Below are positions 1-11,434 of a stretch of 64,000 nucleotides of DNA, in pieces. The position numbers were made by a program, and so were the translations under genes. A model generated the notes under the pieces. The model did no database searches. It had not been told where the DNA came from and worked only from the letters and a program-made list of their open reading frames with translations. Positions within the stretch are counted from its first letter, which is position 1, and the number at the start of each line of letters is the position of its first letter. Source of the stretch: Mytilus galloprovincialis (Eukaryota; Mollusca; Bivalvia; Mytilida; Mytilidae); contig NC_134847.1 of assembly GCF_965363235.1 (NCBI RefSeq), positions 63,396,439 through 63,460,438 on the forward strand. Direction: 5' to 3'.

Positions 1-256
1 ATCACTTTCTTTGTCAAGAAGATCATTTGAAGATGAGAATTTCAAAGAAGATTCAGAGTCCGTCATGGCCGTATAGCGTGTTGTTGAAAGGGAATTCCTA
101 TGGGAACAATGGAGTTTCTATTATGACATCATTGCTTTTTGTGCACACAAAATAACATATTTCGTTTTTTACGATACCAGACTTATTTTTGCAATCACAA
201 TTATATGCTGTATACTTTACAAGTACAGAAAAAAGTGGGTCAGACAGAAAACTTAC

Positions 257-458
257 CAGCTTTTGATTTTGAAGATTTGAAGTCCTTCGTAAATTCCACA
301 AAGAACACACCGAATCCATGCAAGACCCCCAAAATCAAGATTTGGGTCAACCATCCATTGAAACAAATAAACCAAGAAACTTTAGAATCTTTTTTGACGG
401 TTTCAGATTTCTCTTTTATCAACTCAGTCTCTATGAGAGATTTCTCCACCGACGACAT
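257..458 (-). CDS. SLC16 (monocarboxylate transporter)-like, first coding exon, partial
   Basis: The exon runs from ATG at 458 to a GTAAGT donor after base 257, giving 67 codons and ending in phase 1. The hydrophilic N terminus (residues 1-26) is followed by a transmembrane segment with ILILGVLHGFGVFFVEF and then FKSSKSKAG. This matches transmembrane helix 1 and the following loop of SLC16 carriers, which move monocarboxylates or related solutes across membranes with protons. The family's usual D-G-G-W-x-W start of helix 1 is only weakly kept (DSKVSW). The rest of the gene must lie beyond base 1: I found no exon of matching phase in 1-256. A separate open frame starting with ATG at base 75 on the same strand runs off the window and could be unrelated. 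The family is fairly sure; the substrate is unknown. Confidence 0.7.
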
Positions 459-996
459 CTTGCTAATTTATGAATTATGTATGCAAATGAAGCATCTACA
501 ACGCTCTTGGACTCTTTTACTTTCCTGTCTTTTCCATTGATCACCTATAGTTTCGAAGGACGACGTAAACGTCATAAGCATGTGACGTTTGTAATGCGCA
601 GGAATTGAGATTCGTGAAGACAAGGGACTAAAATTAAAACACTATGTATGATGTAGGTGTTATTTGTACGGGTTTTATCTGGGACTATTATACTAACGTT
701 AGTATAATAGTCTCAGGTTTTAGTCACACTATCTAATCCAAGGGGAATATTTAATTCGAGGAAAATATTTGTTTTTATCTTTGAAGACCATTGTTTTCAA
801 AAATGGAAACATTTTTTTTTAAATAAATGGCAAAATCAAAAATGATGTAGAATCCTAGTGTTATAACAGAGACATATAATACGTATTCAATGTCTCTGGT
901 TATAATAATAGTATGAAAAACAATGCACAAAACAAAGTGTATGTAAACAAAAACAAAACAAAAACTTTTACAACTATCGGATATATATATTGCCAT
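459..996. other. Upstream region of the SLC16-like gene
   Basis: No gene is seen. The stretch holds the presumed 5' UTR and promoter side of the minus-strand transporter exon and a perfect 28-bp palindrome. No convincing TATA box was found. Confidence 0.4.
684..711. repeat. Perfect 28-bp palindrome
   Basis: The half-site ACTATTATACTAAC is followed directly by its exact reverse complement, with no spacer. It lies 226 bp upstream of the transporter ATG. It could be a MITE remnant, a cruciform-prone site or a dimeric binding site. Confidence 0.75.
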
Positions 997-1024
997 GTTG
1001 TTGTTGTTGTTGTTGTTGTTGTGT
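997..1024. repeat. (TTG)n microsatellite, LINE 3' tail
   Basis: About nine TTG units on the plus strand, read as CAA units on the LINE strand. It marks the 3' end of the retrotransposon. Confidence 0.8.
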
Positions 1025-1232
1025 GTATCTTTCCTCCACTGTTTGGAGAACTGTAGTGTTGAGTACTCAGCACTACATATATATATGCACTGTCCCACAA
1101 TTACTCAAAACTAAAAAGAAGAAGAAGTCTATATACACTAAGAGCGGGATGGTTTCTACTGTGTTTCAATCACTCAATAATTTTAAAGTTATGATAAATG
1201 TCAATGGTATGCAGGCAAGTAATTCAAGCACA

Positions 1233-3993
1233 TTACTTGTAGTGAATGTCCAAAGCAGTACTACGTGCAATATGGAGTGCATAACATAATCCTCTACTAA
1301 TACATTCCAGTCTATTGTAAAATTGAGGTAGCACCAGGTGACTAGACGAACAATCCAGTATGATCTGTGTAAGCTGATTTGGTTCTGATGTTATTTGTTG
1401 GTATAATCCCGGTGACATTTCCTCGATAGCTTTGCTTAGGGCATCTATAAAGGGTTGTCTAATCGAAGTAAGATGCTGGCATTGAACTAAAAAGTGAGTT
1501 CTGTCTTCAGGACCTTGCTTACAGAGCGGACATGTCGGTTCTACTTCATATTGGTTGAACTTATGTCTATTTGCTTGTAGAGTATACACTCCAAGTAGCA
1601 TCCTACATTTTATAGAGGCTTTTGTTATAGCATGAGTGTTTTGTCCAGCACTACTCCATATCAGGTGTGTCTTACCAATTGAGAGGCGGTCAATATCTAC
1701 ATATTTCAGAGAGGATTTAGATGCAGCTTCTAACTTCAGTTTGTTATCCCAATAACTATTTACAGTTCGTTTTACAAGTTCTTTCCAGGTTAATTTTCCC
1801 GGTGGGTTTTGAAGAAGGTCGTAGCATGAGGGTAGATCATATTGTTCCAGTATGGATTTCACCATGATAAACCAACTATTTGACGATTTTGATTTTGTTG
1901 CTAGTTGACGCCATGCTAATTGATGTTCTATAGAATCAAAATTTCTTATGATGTTGCCAAAAGTTGTTAATATCCTCCTATGTATCTCTGCTTTAATTGG
2001 TGGTTCACCTAGTAGCAAATAGCAAGCGGAATCGGCAGCCTTGTCTGGTAAGTGCTGTATCTGTTTAAGTAGCCGCTTATAATATTGATTGATGGTAGTA
2101 AGATCCTTTGCTGCTAGTCGTATGGCTTCCAGTCCATATGTCAAACGTGGTATTATGTAAATACGAATTAAGTGTATTGAGACACATGGGTTTAGACCAT
2201 TAATACCGTGCAATCCTGCTCCCATCATTGCATAGGTTGCTCTACGAGCAGTGCTTATACGTTCCTGGACCACTGTACTTGAGTCAAATCGTGATTTGCT
2301 ATCTCTGGTTATTCCAAATCAGTGTGGCAGTTTCAGACTGCTGAATCAGTGAGCCGTTGAGTAAAAATTCATGCGTGTCCTGATTTCCAGTTACTAATAC
2401 TGTAGATTTTGTTTCACTTAGAGTGTAGTTTTCTTGCAGTGCATAGTTTTCCTGGAGGTCTAACATGGCTTGTAGCTCATATGGGCAGTTTGATGCTAGG
2501 CATATGTCATCTGCGACAGTAGGAGTCCCACAGTAAATTGATCCAATGTAACATCCTAGTCCATTTTTTTGTAAAAGGTCCAAGAGGGGGTTAATGAAGA
2601 TTTTGTAGGCTGTGGGTGACCACACACCACCCTGTCTAACACCCTGCTTCTCTGGAAATGGACGAGAGAGACCACCACTCCACTTGACTTGGGATACTAG
2701 TTCGTTGTACCAGGCTTTAAGCATAAGCCACTTATCTCCCTCAATTCCAATCTGATATGATTTTCTAAGAAGTGAGCTGTGCCATAACTTGTCGAAAGCT
2801 TTCTGGGCATCTAATAATGCAAGGATAAGCAATAGTTTATTGTCTTTTGCCTCCGCAAAAAGTTCGGTTATTATGATGGCAGCAAATATTGGTGAGATTC
2901 CTGCTGTGAATCCACGTTGCAGATAGTTTTGTATTTTGTTAATGATGGTACTATTGTCATTCAGGTGGAGTTTTTCCATGACCTTATTGATAACACTTGT
3001 GACGGTGATTTTCCTATAGGAGTTTGGATCAGTGGCTGGTTTACCTTTGTTTTTGAACACGGGACTAACTAAGCCCATTTCGAAGAGTTCCGGTAAAGTA
3101 CAAGATTGAAATATCAAATTTATGAGTTTAGTTAACATGACGACCAGAGTTTTTCCACCATATTTAAGATGTTCGCTACAGATGCCAGCGCTGTCAGCAG
3201 CTTTTCCATTTTTCAGTTGACATATTACTTCACTGACTAATTCTTCACTTACAATGATTTGTGATTTTTGTTCAGATCTAAAGATGTCTTCCAAAAATAA
3301 ACAATCAAGTTCAACTTGGTTTTGATAGCTGTTTTTGTTGTAATGTGGAGTTGCGAGTTCTTCAAAATAGTCAGCCCATCCATTCCGAATATCATTGGGC
3401 GTTGATAGAAGGTTCTCTTCTACTTTCAGGCATGTAGTTTGTACGGATCCATCTTTTCTTTGATTGGCAATAAGACGATAAAAGGTTTGCTGATCACCCT
3501 CATGGGCTTTCATGATTTTTTCATATTTTGACTTGCGTAACATTGCCTCATGCTGTCTTTGGGTAGAGCGAAGTCTCTTTTTTGCATCCTTCATGTTAAT
3601 GAGTGACATACAGTTTAAATTTAAAGGACGCCCGTCACATTTCCACTCCCAGAATTTTTGTTTACTAACTTTGCAAGCTTTGTTTATAGCTGGTGACCAT
3701 GAACGGGATGATTTTGGTTTGCTCTTACTTTTTTGAGTCGGAGCACATGCTCTTGCTGCAGTGTCAAGTATGGCACATAATTCGCTTGTTATATTTGAGA
3801 GTTCACTATAGGTAGGCTTTTCCGGTTCTAAATTTATTTCTAAAAGTTTATTTGAGACCATATTTTGGTACTTTTCCTTGTTTATCTTTTCCCATTTTAC
3901 TCTTGGCGGTAAGTTTGAGATAATAGGTTCTGAATTATAAGTAGCCACATGAGTGAAACTTGTGTCGAGAATGTAATGCGTATTTTCTACCAA
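1233..3993 (-). pseudogene. LINE reverse transcriptase ORF, frameshifted
   Basis: Two open frames, 3993-2299 (564 codons) and 2273-1233 (346 codons), together cover RT, thumb and C-terminal domains. RT motifs are visible in order: DPNSYRKITVTSV, LALLDAQKAFDKLWH (motif A), GVRQGGVWSP (motif B) and TVADDICLAS (motif C, with V where Y or F is usual). The second frame holds CPLCKQGPEDRTHFLVQC, a zinc-knuckle-like Cys/His motif common near LINE ORF2 ends. The frame changes once near 2310-2325. The N-terminal apurinic endonuclease is absent because the copy is truncated. The first frame opens with TTG, so its listed start is not a true start. A relatively young but inactive copy. Confidence 0.85.
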
Positions 3994-4211
3994 ACATCTT
4001 GAGTATTGAATTTGTACTTCAGTTTAGGAGAATTGTTTACGAAAAGATCGAACTCTTCAGAAAAGAATAGCAGGAATTATATTTTAGTGTATTATTTCCT
4101 TTTCATTGACTTTTATGTTTTGTTCTTTAAAATTCTGTATAGAAAGAGAACACTTTCAACAATATATTCTAATGTTATAAATTGTACGTAGAATAACATC
4201 GGATTTGCGTA

Positions 4212-4366
4212 TTTAAATGGAACTAATTTCTTATGTTTGTAGCTTAAGGCTTTGATCGGCTTGCTTGTTTTGTTTGTATTAACGTTTGTATAAACATTCA
4301 TTCAAACAAAGCAAGCAAGTAAACCAAGGTCTTAATCTACAAGCAATAGGAAATTAGCTCTAAAGA
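4212..4366. repeat. Foldback repeat, ~155 bp
   Basis: Two arms of about 60 bp form an imperfect inverted repeat around a short AT-rich centre: the left arm contains CGGCTTGCTTGTTTTGTTTG and the right arm CAAACAAAGCAAGCAAG. It is probably a foldback MITE. Flanking bases 4025-4211 and 4367-4732 show nothing else. Confidence 0.6.
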
Positions 4367-4732
4367 TCTTGATCGACTGTGTTCTGCCATTTTACATATG
4401 GGGATCGTGGATGACACCAACTCTAACTGTATCATCATAAGCAAAGAAACTTTTATCAGAAAAAATATACATTATAACAAATGATGATCTATGATTTTTT
4501 CAGAGAAAGGTACCTGGATGTGATCACAAGAGGTACTCCAATATTGCCATGATTTGAAAGCAGCACACACCAGGAGTTGAAACAAGATAGGTAATTGGAA
4601 CAAGTCTAGATTTAAAAAAATCACACATCCTACCCTTTTTTTTGTACTGTCACCCAGCAGTATTATACTATACCACGTCATGGGCCACGTTTTAAGAGCA
4701 TATTATACACACTGTGTAAGACGAATTGTAAC

Positions 4733-5275
4733 AAGAGGCTCTTTAGAGCCTGTGTCGCTCGCCTACATCTTCAACAATGGCCACGGTCATTTTTAAGAAA
4801 AATAGTCCTTATGACCTAAATCTATCAAGAGTTGACTGACAATGTGATGTTGGTGTATTTCTATACCTTATCCAACTGATTATTATTTTAAGTTTCTATA
4901 TTTGATCATCTGTCTTATATATTTTTCAAGATAATGAGCAAAAAAGTAGAAACAAATGGTAAATATGATCACTAAAGTGCAATAACTCCAATAGTGAGTC
5001 AACTGAAGATCTCAGCCATGTGGCTTATTTTTAGATCTTGTCTTGCTGATCTTTTTGCTACTTCAAAGTTTCTATCTGTCTTTTATAGTTTAAAAAAAAA
5101 AAAAGAGAGAGAAAATGTATTACAATCTTCGAGATATCAGGTAAAAAGAAAACAAAATGGTTAAATTGACATTAAAAGTTTCAGAAGGGATGATCTTTGT
5201 GAAGTTATTGGATGATGACAGACACCAATTGATGGTAAATGCTCACAGGGCCCTTAGGCCGGGGTAGCTAAAAAA
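4733..5275. repeat. Dispersed repeat R1, short copy
   Basis: It begins with the hairpin AGGCTCTTTAGAGCCT followed by GTGTCGCTCGCCT and ends in GGGCCCTTAGGCCGGGGTAGCT. Both ends match the longer copy at 14322-15870. The inside is AT-rich and non-coding. I recall this family as common in mussels; its class is unclear. Confidence 0.6.
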
Positions 5276-6280
5276 AAGGTCAATTTTTTTAAGTTCAGAG
5301 AGGAGAACTCTTATCAAAACATCGTTTGTGAGGATTTAATAAGTGAAATATAAGTCAATTAGTTCCAAATTCCACTGTATTTATTTCAATCACAAGATAA
5401 AAAGTATTTATTTCTATACAAGATAAAAACACAGAAGCGTAAAGGAATAACATTTTAGTAAAAGTGGGAATAAATTAAATCTTGACATTCTGAGAACTTT
5501 CACCCTTGCTATATTCTATCTACTAGTATATTATGCTTTTCAAGATACGACAATTTATATATTTTCTTTTATGATCTATTTTAGCCACAGTGGCCATGTT
5601 GGAATGACAGAGAGGATTAAAAAAAACCATTGTCCATTCAAAATATTCAAGTGATAATTCATCCCAAAATTAATTTGTAATTAAACCAGTGGTTTCGAGA
5701 AAAAAAATGAAAAATTTTATGACAATAAAATGCCATATGATGGCAATAGTTTAACTGGCACAATATGCCATGCGAGCTAAAAATAAATAATTTGTCCACA
5801 TTACTATGTTCTTTGGCAAGCCAAATTCTTGTCATTAGTCCAATATTTTAATGTGTTTTTGTCAAGTTGGGGAATATTTCTTGAACTAGAAGCACTTAAA
5901 AACTTAGACACATAGTATGGACACACCTGTCTATTGTTGAAAATAATACATTTACCTATAGATGTCTGTCTTTTGGTTGCTGTATCCTTTATGTATACCA
6001 AGAAACACCTTTTATTAAATGAAAGAAAGGATACAGTGAACAGTAAAATAACAAAACTACTGAAATTCTAAGGAAGATTCAAATGGAAAGTCCCTTAACA
6101 AGATAAATTCTTGACATAAATCACTACAAACCCTTGACAGCAGTGAAAGCAAAGGAATAGAACTTTTATTGCTGCTCTTCTTCCTAAAAATTGCAGTGAG
6201 GTCTTCAACAAAGAGCAAAAACTCACAACTCATTGCAAGTTGAAGATCCCCTCTGGACTGGTTTGAGCAGAATCTTGACT
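5276..6280. other. Non-coding AT-rich stretch
   Basis: No gene, RNA or clear repeat is seen. Open frames here are short and unsupported. Confidence 0.4.
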
Positions 6281-6289
6281 GTATGTGTT

Positions 6290-6625
6290 ATATTCTATGT
6301 GTGTGTCATGTCAACATTATTAAAAACACTGTCAACATTATTAGAAACACTGTCAACTCTTATATGTTCTATGTGTGTGTCATGTCAACATTATTAGAAA
6401 CACTGTCAACTCTTATATGTTCTATGTGTGTGTCATGTCAACATTATTAGAAACACTGTCAACTCTTATATATGTTCTATGCGTGTGTCATGTCAACATT
6501 ATTAGAAACACTGTCAACTCTTATATGTTCTATGTGTGTGTCATGTCAACATTATTAGAAACACTGTCAACTCTTATATGTTCTATGTGTGTGTCATGTC
6601 AACATTATTAGAAACACTGTGAACT
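6290..6625. repeat. Minisatellite, ~54-bp unit, about six copies
   Basis: Units built on ATGTGTGTGTCATGTCAACA plus TTATTAGAAACACTGTCAAC repeat with a period of 53-55 bp. Copies are nearly identical, so the array is young. The 78-codon open frame here is a product of the repeat. Bases 6626-6944 after it show nothing clear. Confidence 0.85.
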
Positions 6626-6944
6626 CTTTTCTTTCTAAGACTTGATTTGACACTACATAACAGATTAATTTCAAGGGCATCACATTTAGAAACTTTTTAA
6701 TCACTTTAAAATTTACAACTGTCGGCTAATATGCTTCAGTAAACTAATAAGAAATCTGTTGTATAAGTAATAAAATAATTTTATTCTAAAATGTGAAAGC
6801 AATGATATAAAACAACCTAACTCCCTGATTTTTCTTCATACATACTTTATAGTCATGATCTAACAATAGAAAACTAACACATACATCTCTTTTCCTTTAT
6901 CTTATACTCAATATTCAATAATAATAATGCAATGTATTTTTATT

Positions 6945-7825
6945 TTTGATTATAAACACCGTGTATCCTTGTACAGCGGATATAGGTACTAACCAAGCTG
7001 GCGTGATCGATTTTGACCTCACACGGTAATGAAAATTTTTGTTTTGTTCACATAATATCAATGTGTACCTCAATCTAAACATAATTGTTGTTTTAAGAAA
7101 TGATTTGGTCAAGGTTAATGATTAGAGATGTCTCATTATTTTCCCAAATCAAGAACGATTACTAAAAACATGTGCAAATACTTGTCAAAGAAGTTGGCAC
7201 TCGTCTCATCCGATATAATTCTATATTCATTGCTCTTTTTCTGATAGAAGGCCACTGTGCGTGTGTAATAAGTATAGTTGTATCAATAATTCACATTGAA
7301 ATCTTTCATGCATATGTTTTTTTTCTGAAAAGAAGCGTGGTGTACGGTGTTTAGCTGACCACATAAATCCTTCTGTACAGTGCATAGTTAAGTTGCTGTT
7401 CACCATACACAAAAACAAAATTTTCATACTCGGTTTTTTTCCCAAAAAAATTCAAGGAATGAGTAATCACAGGTAGGTTTATGATTGGTAACAATTACTT
7501 TTGCCCTGTATTCGCCTTCTTTCAGTTAAAACATGTAAATGTCTCGACAATTGTATCGAAATTGAAATTTGTTGTTGACATTAACAACTATTTGCGCATT
7601 TACAAGTTAATTGTTCTTATTACAATTTAAAAGTTGTCTTATAAATAGGAGAAAATCGATGCGAAAATTATTTTGGAACAGGAATTTCAAATGTTGAAAA
7701 ATGTTTACTGAATGTTGATAAAACAAAACAAAGATTTTTCGTTACCGTGTCAGTTCAAAATCGATCATGCCCGCTTGGTTAGTACCTATATACGCTGTGC
7801 GATGATACACAGTGATAAACTAAGT
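6945..7825. mobile_element. Non-autonomous DNA element with ~90-bp terminal inverted repeats
   Basis: The left end (about 6950-7050) and the reverse complement of the right end (about 7725-7820) align over roughly 90 bp. Shared blocks include ATATAGGTACTAACCAAGC and GATCGATTTTGA, then ACACGGTAA. The ~680-bp inside has no transposase. No target-site duplication was identified with confidence. Confidence 0.65.
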
Positions 7826-10279
7826 TTCGTTTGGTAAATTTGAATAGATAAGTTGTTTCATGTCCAACTAGTTCTCATATGGTCATATAAAGCAAAACAT
7901 ATAAGGCTTATATACAGAAACAAGTTTGTGTTGTGCACCTAGATTTGTTTATACAGCTCAATCTTGAATTCAGTGTAAAAGAAGAGGACAAATCATTCAA
8001 TATTAAAATATAGTCCATTTTGTAAGTTCAACCATTATTGTTGAATCATTAATTAAGCAGTGAGGTAGCATATTTTTTCTTTGACCAATATAAAAGGGAC
8101 TCTGACAGCATACACACAGGATATGATTATTTCATTTAAAATTATATGTGTGGTCTGGGTGCAGTCATAGAAAAAGTTATGTTAATTATAATGATTTCAT
8201 TAATTTATATATAAATCTCTACAATTTGTTTTAATGTAGATACATAACAAACAACCCTTTAATATGTTATATTCAATTTGAAAATGGTTTTACCCCTTTA
8301 GAACATGAAAAGGCCTTCATTAGAAATAAATAAAAAAAAAAGCCTATTGGACTAGCAATAGAGACAGCAACCCATCACATTACCATTACAATTTATATGA
8401 AGATAAATATCTAGCTATTAAATTTGTTTATACTTTATTACAATCAACAATAAGCAATAGCCAAACACCAAAATATATAGTAATAAGCTCCTTTTGTCCT
8501 GACAGCAAGCAGACATGTTTGTTTAAAGACAAACAAAACAACCTTATTATGCACTTGAGAATTCAAAAGCAACATGCTGAGAACAGACCCTAATTTATTG
8601 GAAAAGTTGAGAACTTAAAATATGTTTAAAAAGCATGTTTTTGTTAGTAATTATTCATAGTAAAAAGTACATGAAAACCTGACTTTAAACATATTATTTA
8701 ATGTTCAAGCTTGAAGTTTAAATCTTTTGATAACAGTCTTTTAAAGTTGTAACATTTTTGTGAAATTTGAAGAAATTTGAAAAAAGTTTCTTGAACTTTT
8801 AAGTTACTGAAATACCAAAAAATTTATACTATAAATAATAATGACTTCTACTTAGATTAACTCTCTCCCGACTATTTGTAACTTGAAAACGTAAACCTCT
8901 TTCCAAATCTGCTAGTAATCTGAACAAAGTGAACTTATATATAATGTGAAAAGCAAAGATACATGAAGGTCAAAACTGCTGCATATGTCATTTACAATGA
9001 AAAAGTATAAAAATTATGTAAACTGTGCTTTAAAATTCTACAATATTTAAAATAGAGAGCAGTACACAATGTAATAAAGACATAAAGTTTGATTAAGAAA
9101 ACTTTGATTACCATATATTGTTTTAAGTAGCAGCTACAAAAATAAAGAAGAGTGTAAATATGATGGCAATTGAATACAATCTGAATAAGAAAAGCAAAAA
9201 CATGTACGTTTAATTCCAATTATCTAATTCGAATTAAAAATACGTTTTTGTTAATACGAATTAAAAGTTAACGCCGTTAGGACAGTAAAGGGAATTTGAC
9301 GCACATTGCAATTCGAATTAAATTAATTTGAATTAGTTAATGCAAATCGAATCGAATTAGGTGTGAACTCAGCATCTGTATCTAATCCAGACAAAATCTG
9401 CAATTTGTTCATATATTTCAAAATACTTACTCTGTCTGGAAGCACTTTTCATAAGTTCACAACCATAAAATATAAGTAAATAAAATCTACAACCACAGCT
9501 AACAATATGGTATATTCTACAGACCTCCTTTCAATGGTTAACATTAATTTTTCACATATAAGTTTTAATATAAAAACATTCAGAGCCAGCTTTGTGTAAT
9601 AGAATACCTTTTTTATAATTATAATACTGCAGTATAAAATGTATCAACTAAAATATACATAGTGCTATAATCTATGGACAACTTTATTCAGATATACATG
9701 ATATAACTGGTGTGAAAAAAAACCAAATTCTTTTACTGAATTTCTTAAAATTGATGAAATTTCCATAATTTTACAGACTGTCAGAACATTAACTTTTACA
9801 TATTAAGAGATTAATTATCTGCAAAAACCTGTTATTTTAAATCTCCAAAAATGCAGAGTTGTTTTAAATTGTAAATAATATCCCAATTATATACACATGC
9901 TGTTTTAGCTGTTATTTTCTCTCAAAAGACTCTCTCTCAGAAATCTGTACTATGGATTGGCTTATGGCTTAACAAAATGTATCTTTTAATATCATATTGT
10001 ATGCAGCAGGCGAGATGTAAATAAGATATTGAATTGAATTTTGTTAATTGGCAATTGCAATTGAAATAAATCATTGTATTTGAAATAAATTCCTTCATCT
10101 ACATGTAGAACCAAACATAACCCTGTGAACCAGCCTCTAAATTTCATACTTAACATTTTGTTTATAATTGGAATGTTTAAAGTTTCATTTTTTTGAATTG
10201 TAGTTTTTACCACTTTATAAGTAAATGATACTCTTTTTATGTTTTTTTTCTTTCATTTTTATAAAAACTGGTAAAAATA
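7826..10279. other. Non-coding AT-rich stretch
   Basis: No supported gene. The only local structure is a cluster of TAATTCGAATTA-like palindromic words between about 9210 and 9365. Confidence 0.4.
9210..9365. repeat. Cluster of AATTCGAATTA words
   Basis: At least four exact or near copies of the palindromic word AATTCGAATTA, on both strands, occur within 155 bp. It could be a degraded MITE; no function is claimed. Confidence 0.45.
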
Positions 10280-11375
10280 TAACAAGAGTGCACACACTGA
10301 AATGTCTCGCCTTCTATACTAATCATTGATATTATGTTGATAGTCCTAAGTATAAAGCTAAGCTTCATTACAACTGTCACATAAACTTAACATTAACCAA
10401 GATAACTAAACAAAGACCAATGAACCTTGAAAAAGAGGTCCAGGTCAGATGAACCATGCCAGGCAGACAGGTACAGCTAACAATGCTTCTATACAACATA
10501 TATAGTTGACACATTACTTATAGTTTAAGAAAAATAGACCAAAACACAAAAACTTAACACTGTGCAATGAACCGTGAAAATGAGGTCATGGTTAAATAAA
10601 ACCTGCTCGACTGACATAAAGATCATAAAATATTTCCATACACCAAATATAGTTGACCTATGGCATATATAGCATTAGATAAAAAGACCAAAACTCAAAA
10701 ACTTAACTTTGACCACTGAACCATGAAAATGAGGTCAAGGTCACATGACATCTGCCCGCTAGACATGTACACTTAACAATCATTCCATACAACAAATATA
10801 GTAGACCTATTGCATATGGTATGAGAAAAACAGACCAAAACACAAAAATTTAACTATAACCACTGAACCATGAAAATGAGGTCAAGGTCAGATGACACCT
10901 GCCAGTTGGACATGTACACCTTACAGTCCTTCCATACACCGAATATACTAGCCCTATTGCTTATAGTATCTGAGATATGGACTTGACCACCAAAACTTAA
11001 CCTTGTTCACTGATCCATGAAATGAGGTCGAGGTCAAGTGAAAATTGTCTGACAGACACGAGGACCTTGCAAGGTACGCACATATCAAATATAGTTATCC
11101 TATTACTTATAATAAGAGAGAATTCAACATTACAAAAAATTTGAACTTTTTTTTCAAGTGGTCACTGAACCATGAAAATGAGGTCAAGGACATTGGACAT
11201 GTGACTGACGGAAACTTCGTAACATGAAGCATCTATATACAAAGTATGAAGCATCCAGGTCTTCCACCTTTTAAAATATAAAGCTTTTAAGAAGTGAGCT
11301 AACGCCGCCGCCGTAGCCGCCGCCGGATCACTATCCCTATGTCGAGCTTTCTGCAACAAAAGTTGCAGGCTCGAC
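10280..11375. repeat. Dispersed repeat R2 with internal tandem units
   Basis: It begins near GAGTGCACACACTGAAATG and ends in a GC-rich hairpin with GTTGCAGGCTCGACA. Inside are about five tandem units of ~140 bp, each with a variant of CACTGAACCATGAAAATGAG followed by GTCAAGGTCA. A short codon-like run of GCC/CCG triplets precedes the end. A second copy lies inverted at about 21960-22752. Non-coding. Confidence 0.7.
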
Positions 11376-11434
11376 AAAAATCATTAAAATCAAAACCTAT
11401 TACTGAAGACATTGTAGAAGCAAGTAAGATTTAT

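Larger units (their letters stand above)
997..4024 (-). mobile_element. 5'-truncated LINE (non-LTR retrotransposon)
   Basis: The element reads on the minus strand. Its body starts near 4024, where only the last residues of an endonuclease domain remain. Reverse transcriptase and a C-terminal Cys-rich segment follow, then a short 3' UTR, and it ends in a CAA-type microsatellite tail at 997-1024. Truncation at the 5' end with a simple-repeat 3' tail is typical of target-primed insertion. The motifs fit the CR1/L2-like part of the LINE tree, but I cannot fix the clade. Confidence 0.85.

Noticed and set aside
1-75. Minus-strand ATG at 75 with open frame to the edge as the next SLC16 exon
   Set aside because: Its phase does not match the phase-1 donor at 257 and it does not resemble the next SLC16 segment; too short to call alone.
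139-540. 133-codon plus-strand open frame at the left edge
   Set aside because: It is antisense to the SLC16-like exon, which has a clear family match and a splice donor.
6375-6611. 78-codon frame with a repeated peptide
   Set aside because: Produced by the ~54-bp minisatellite, whose period is not consistently a multiple of three.
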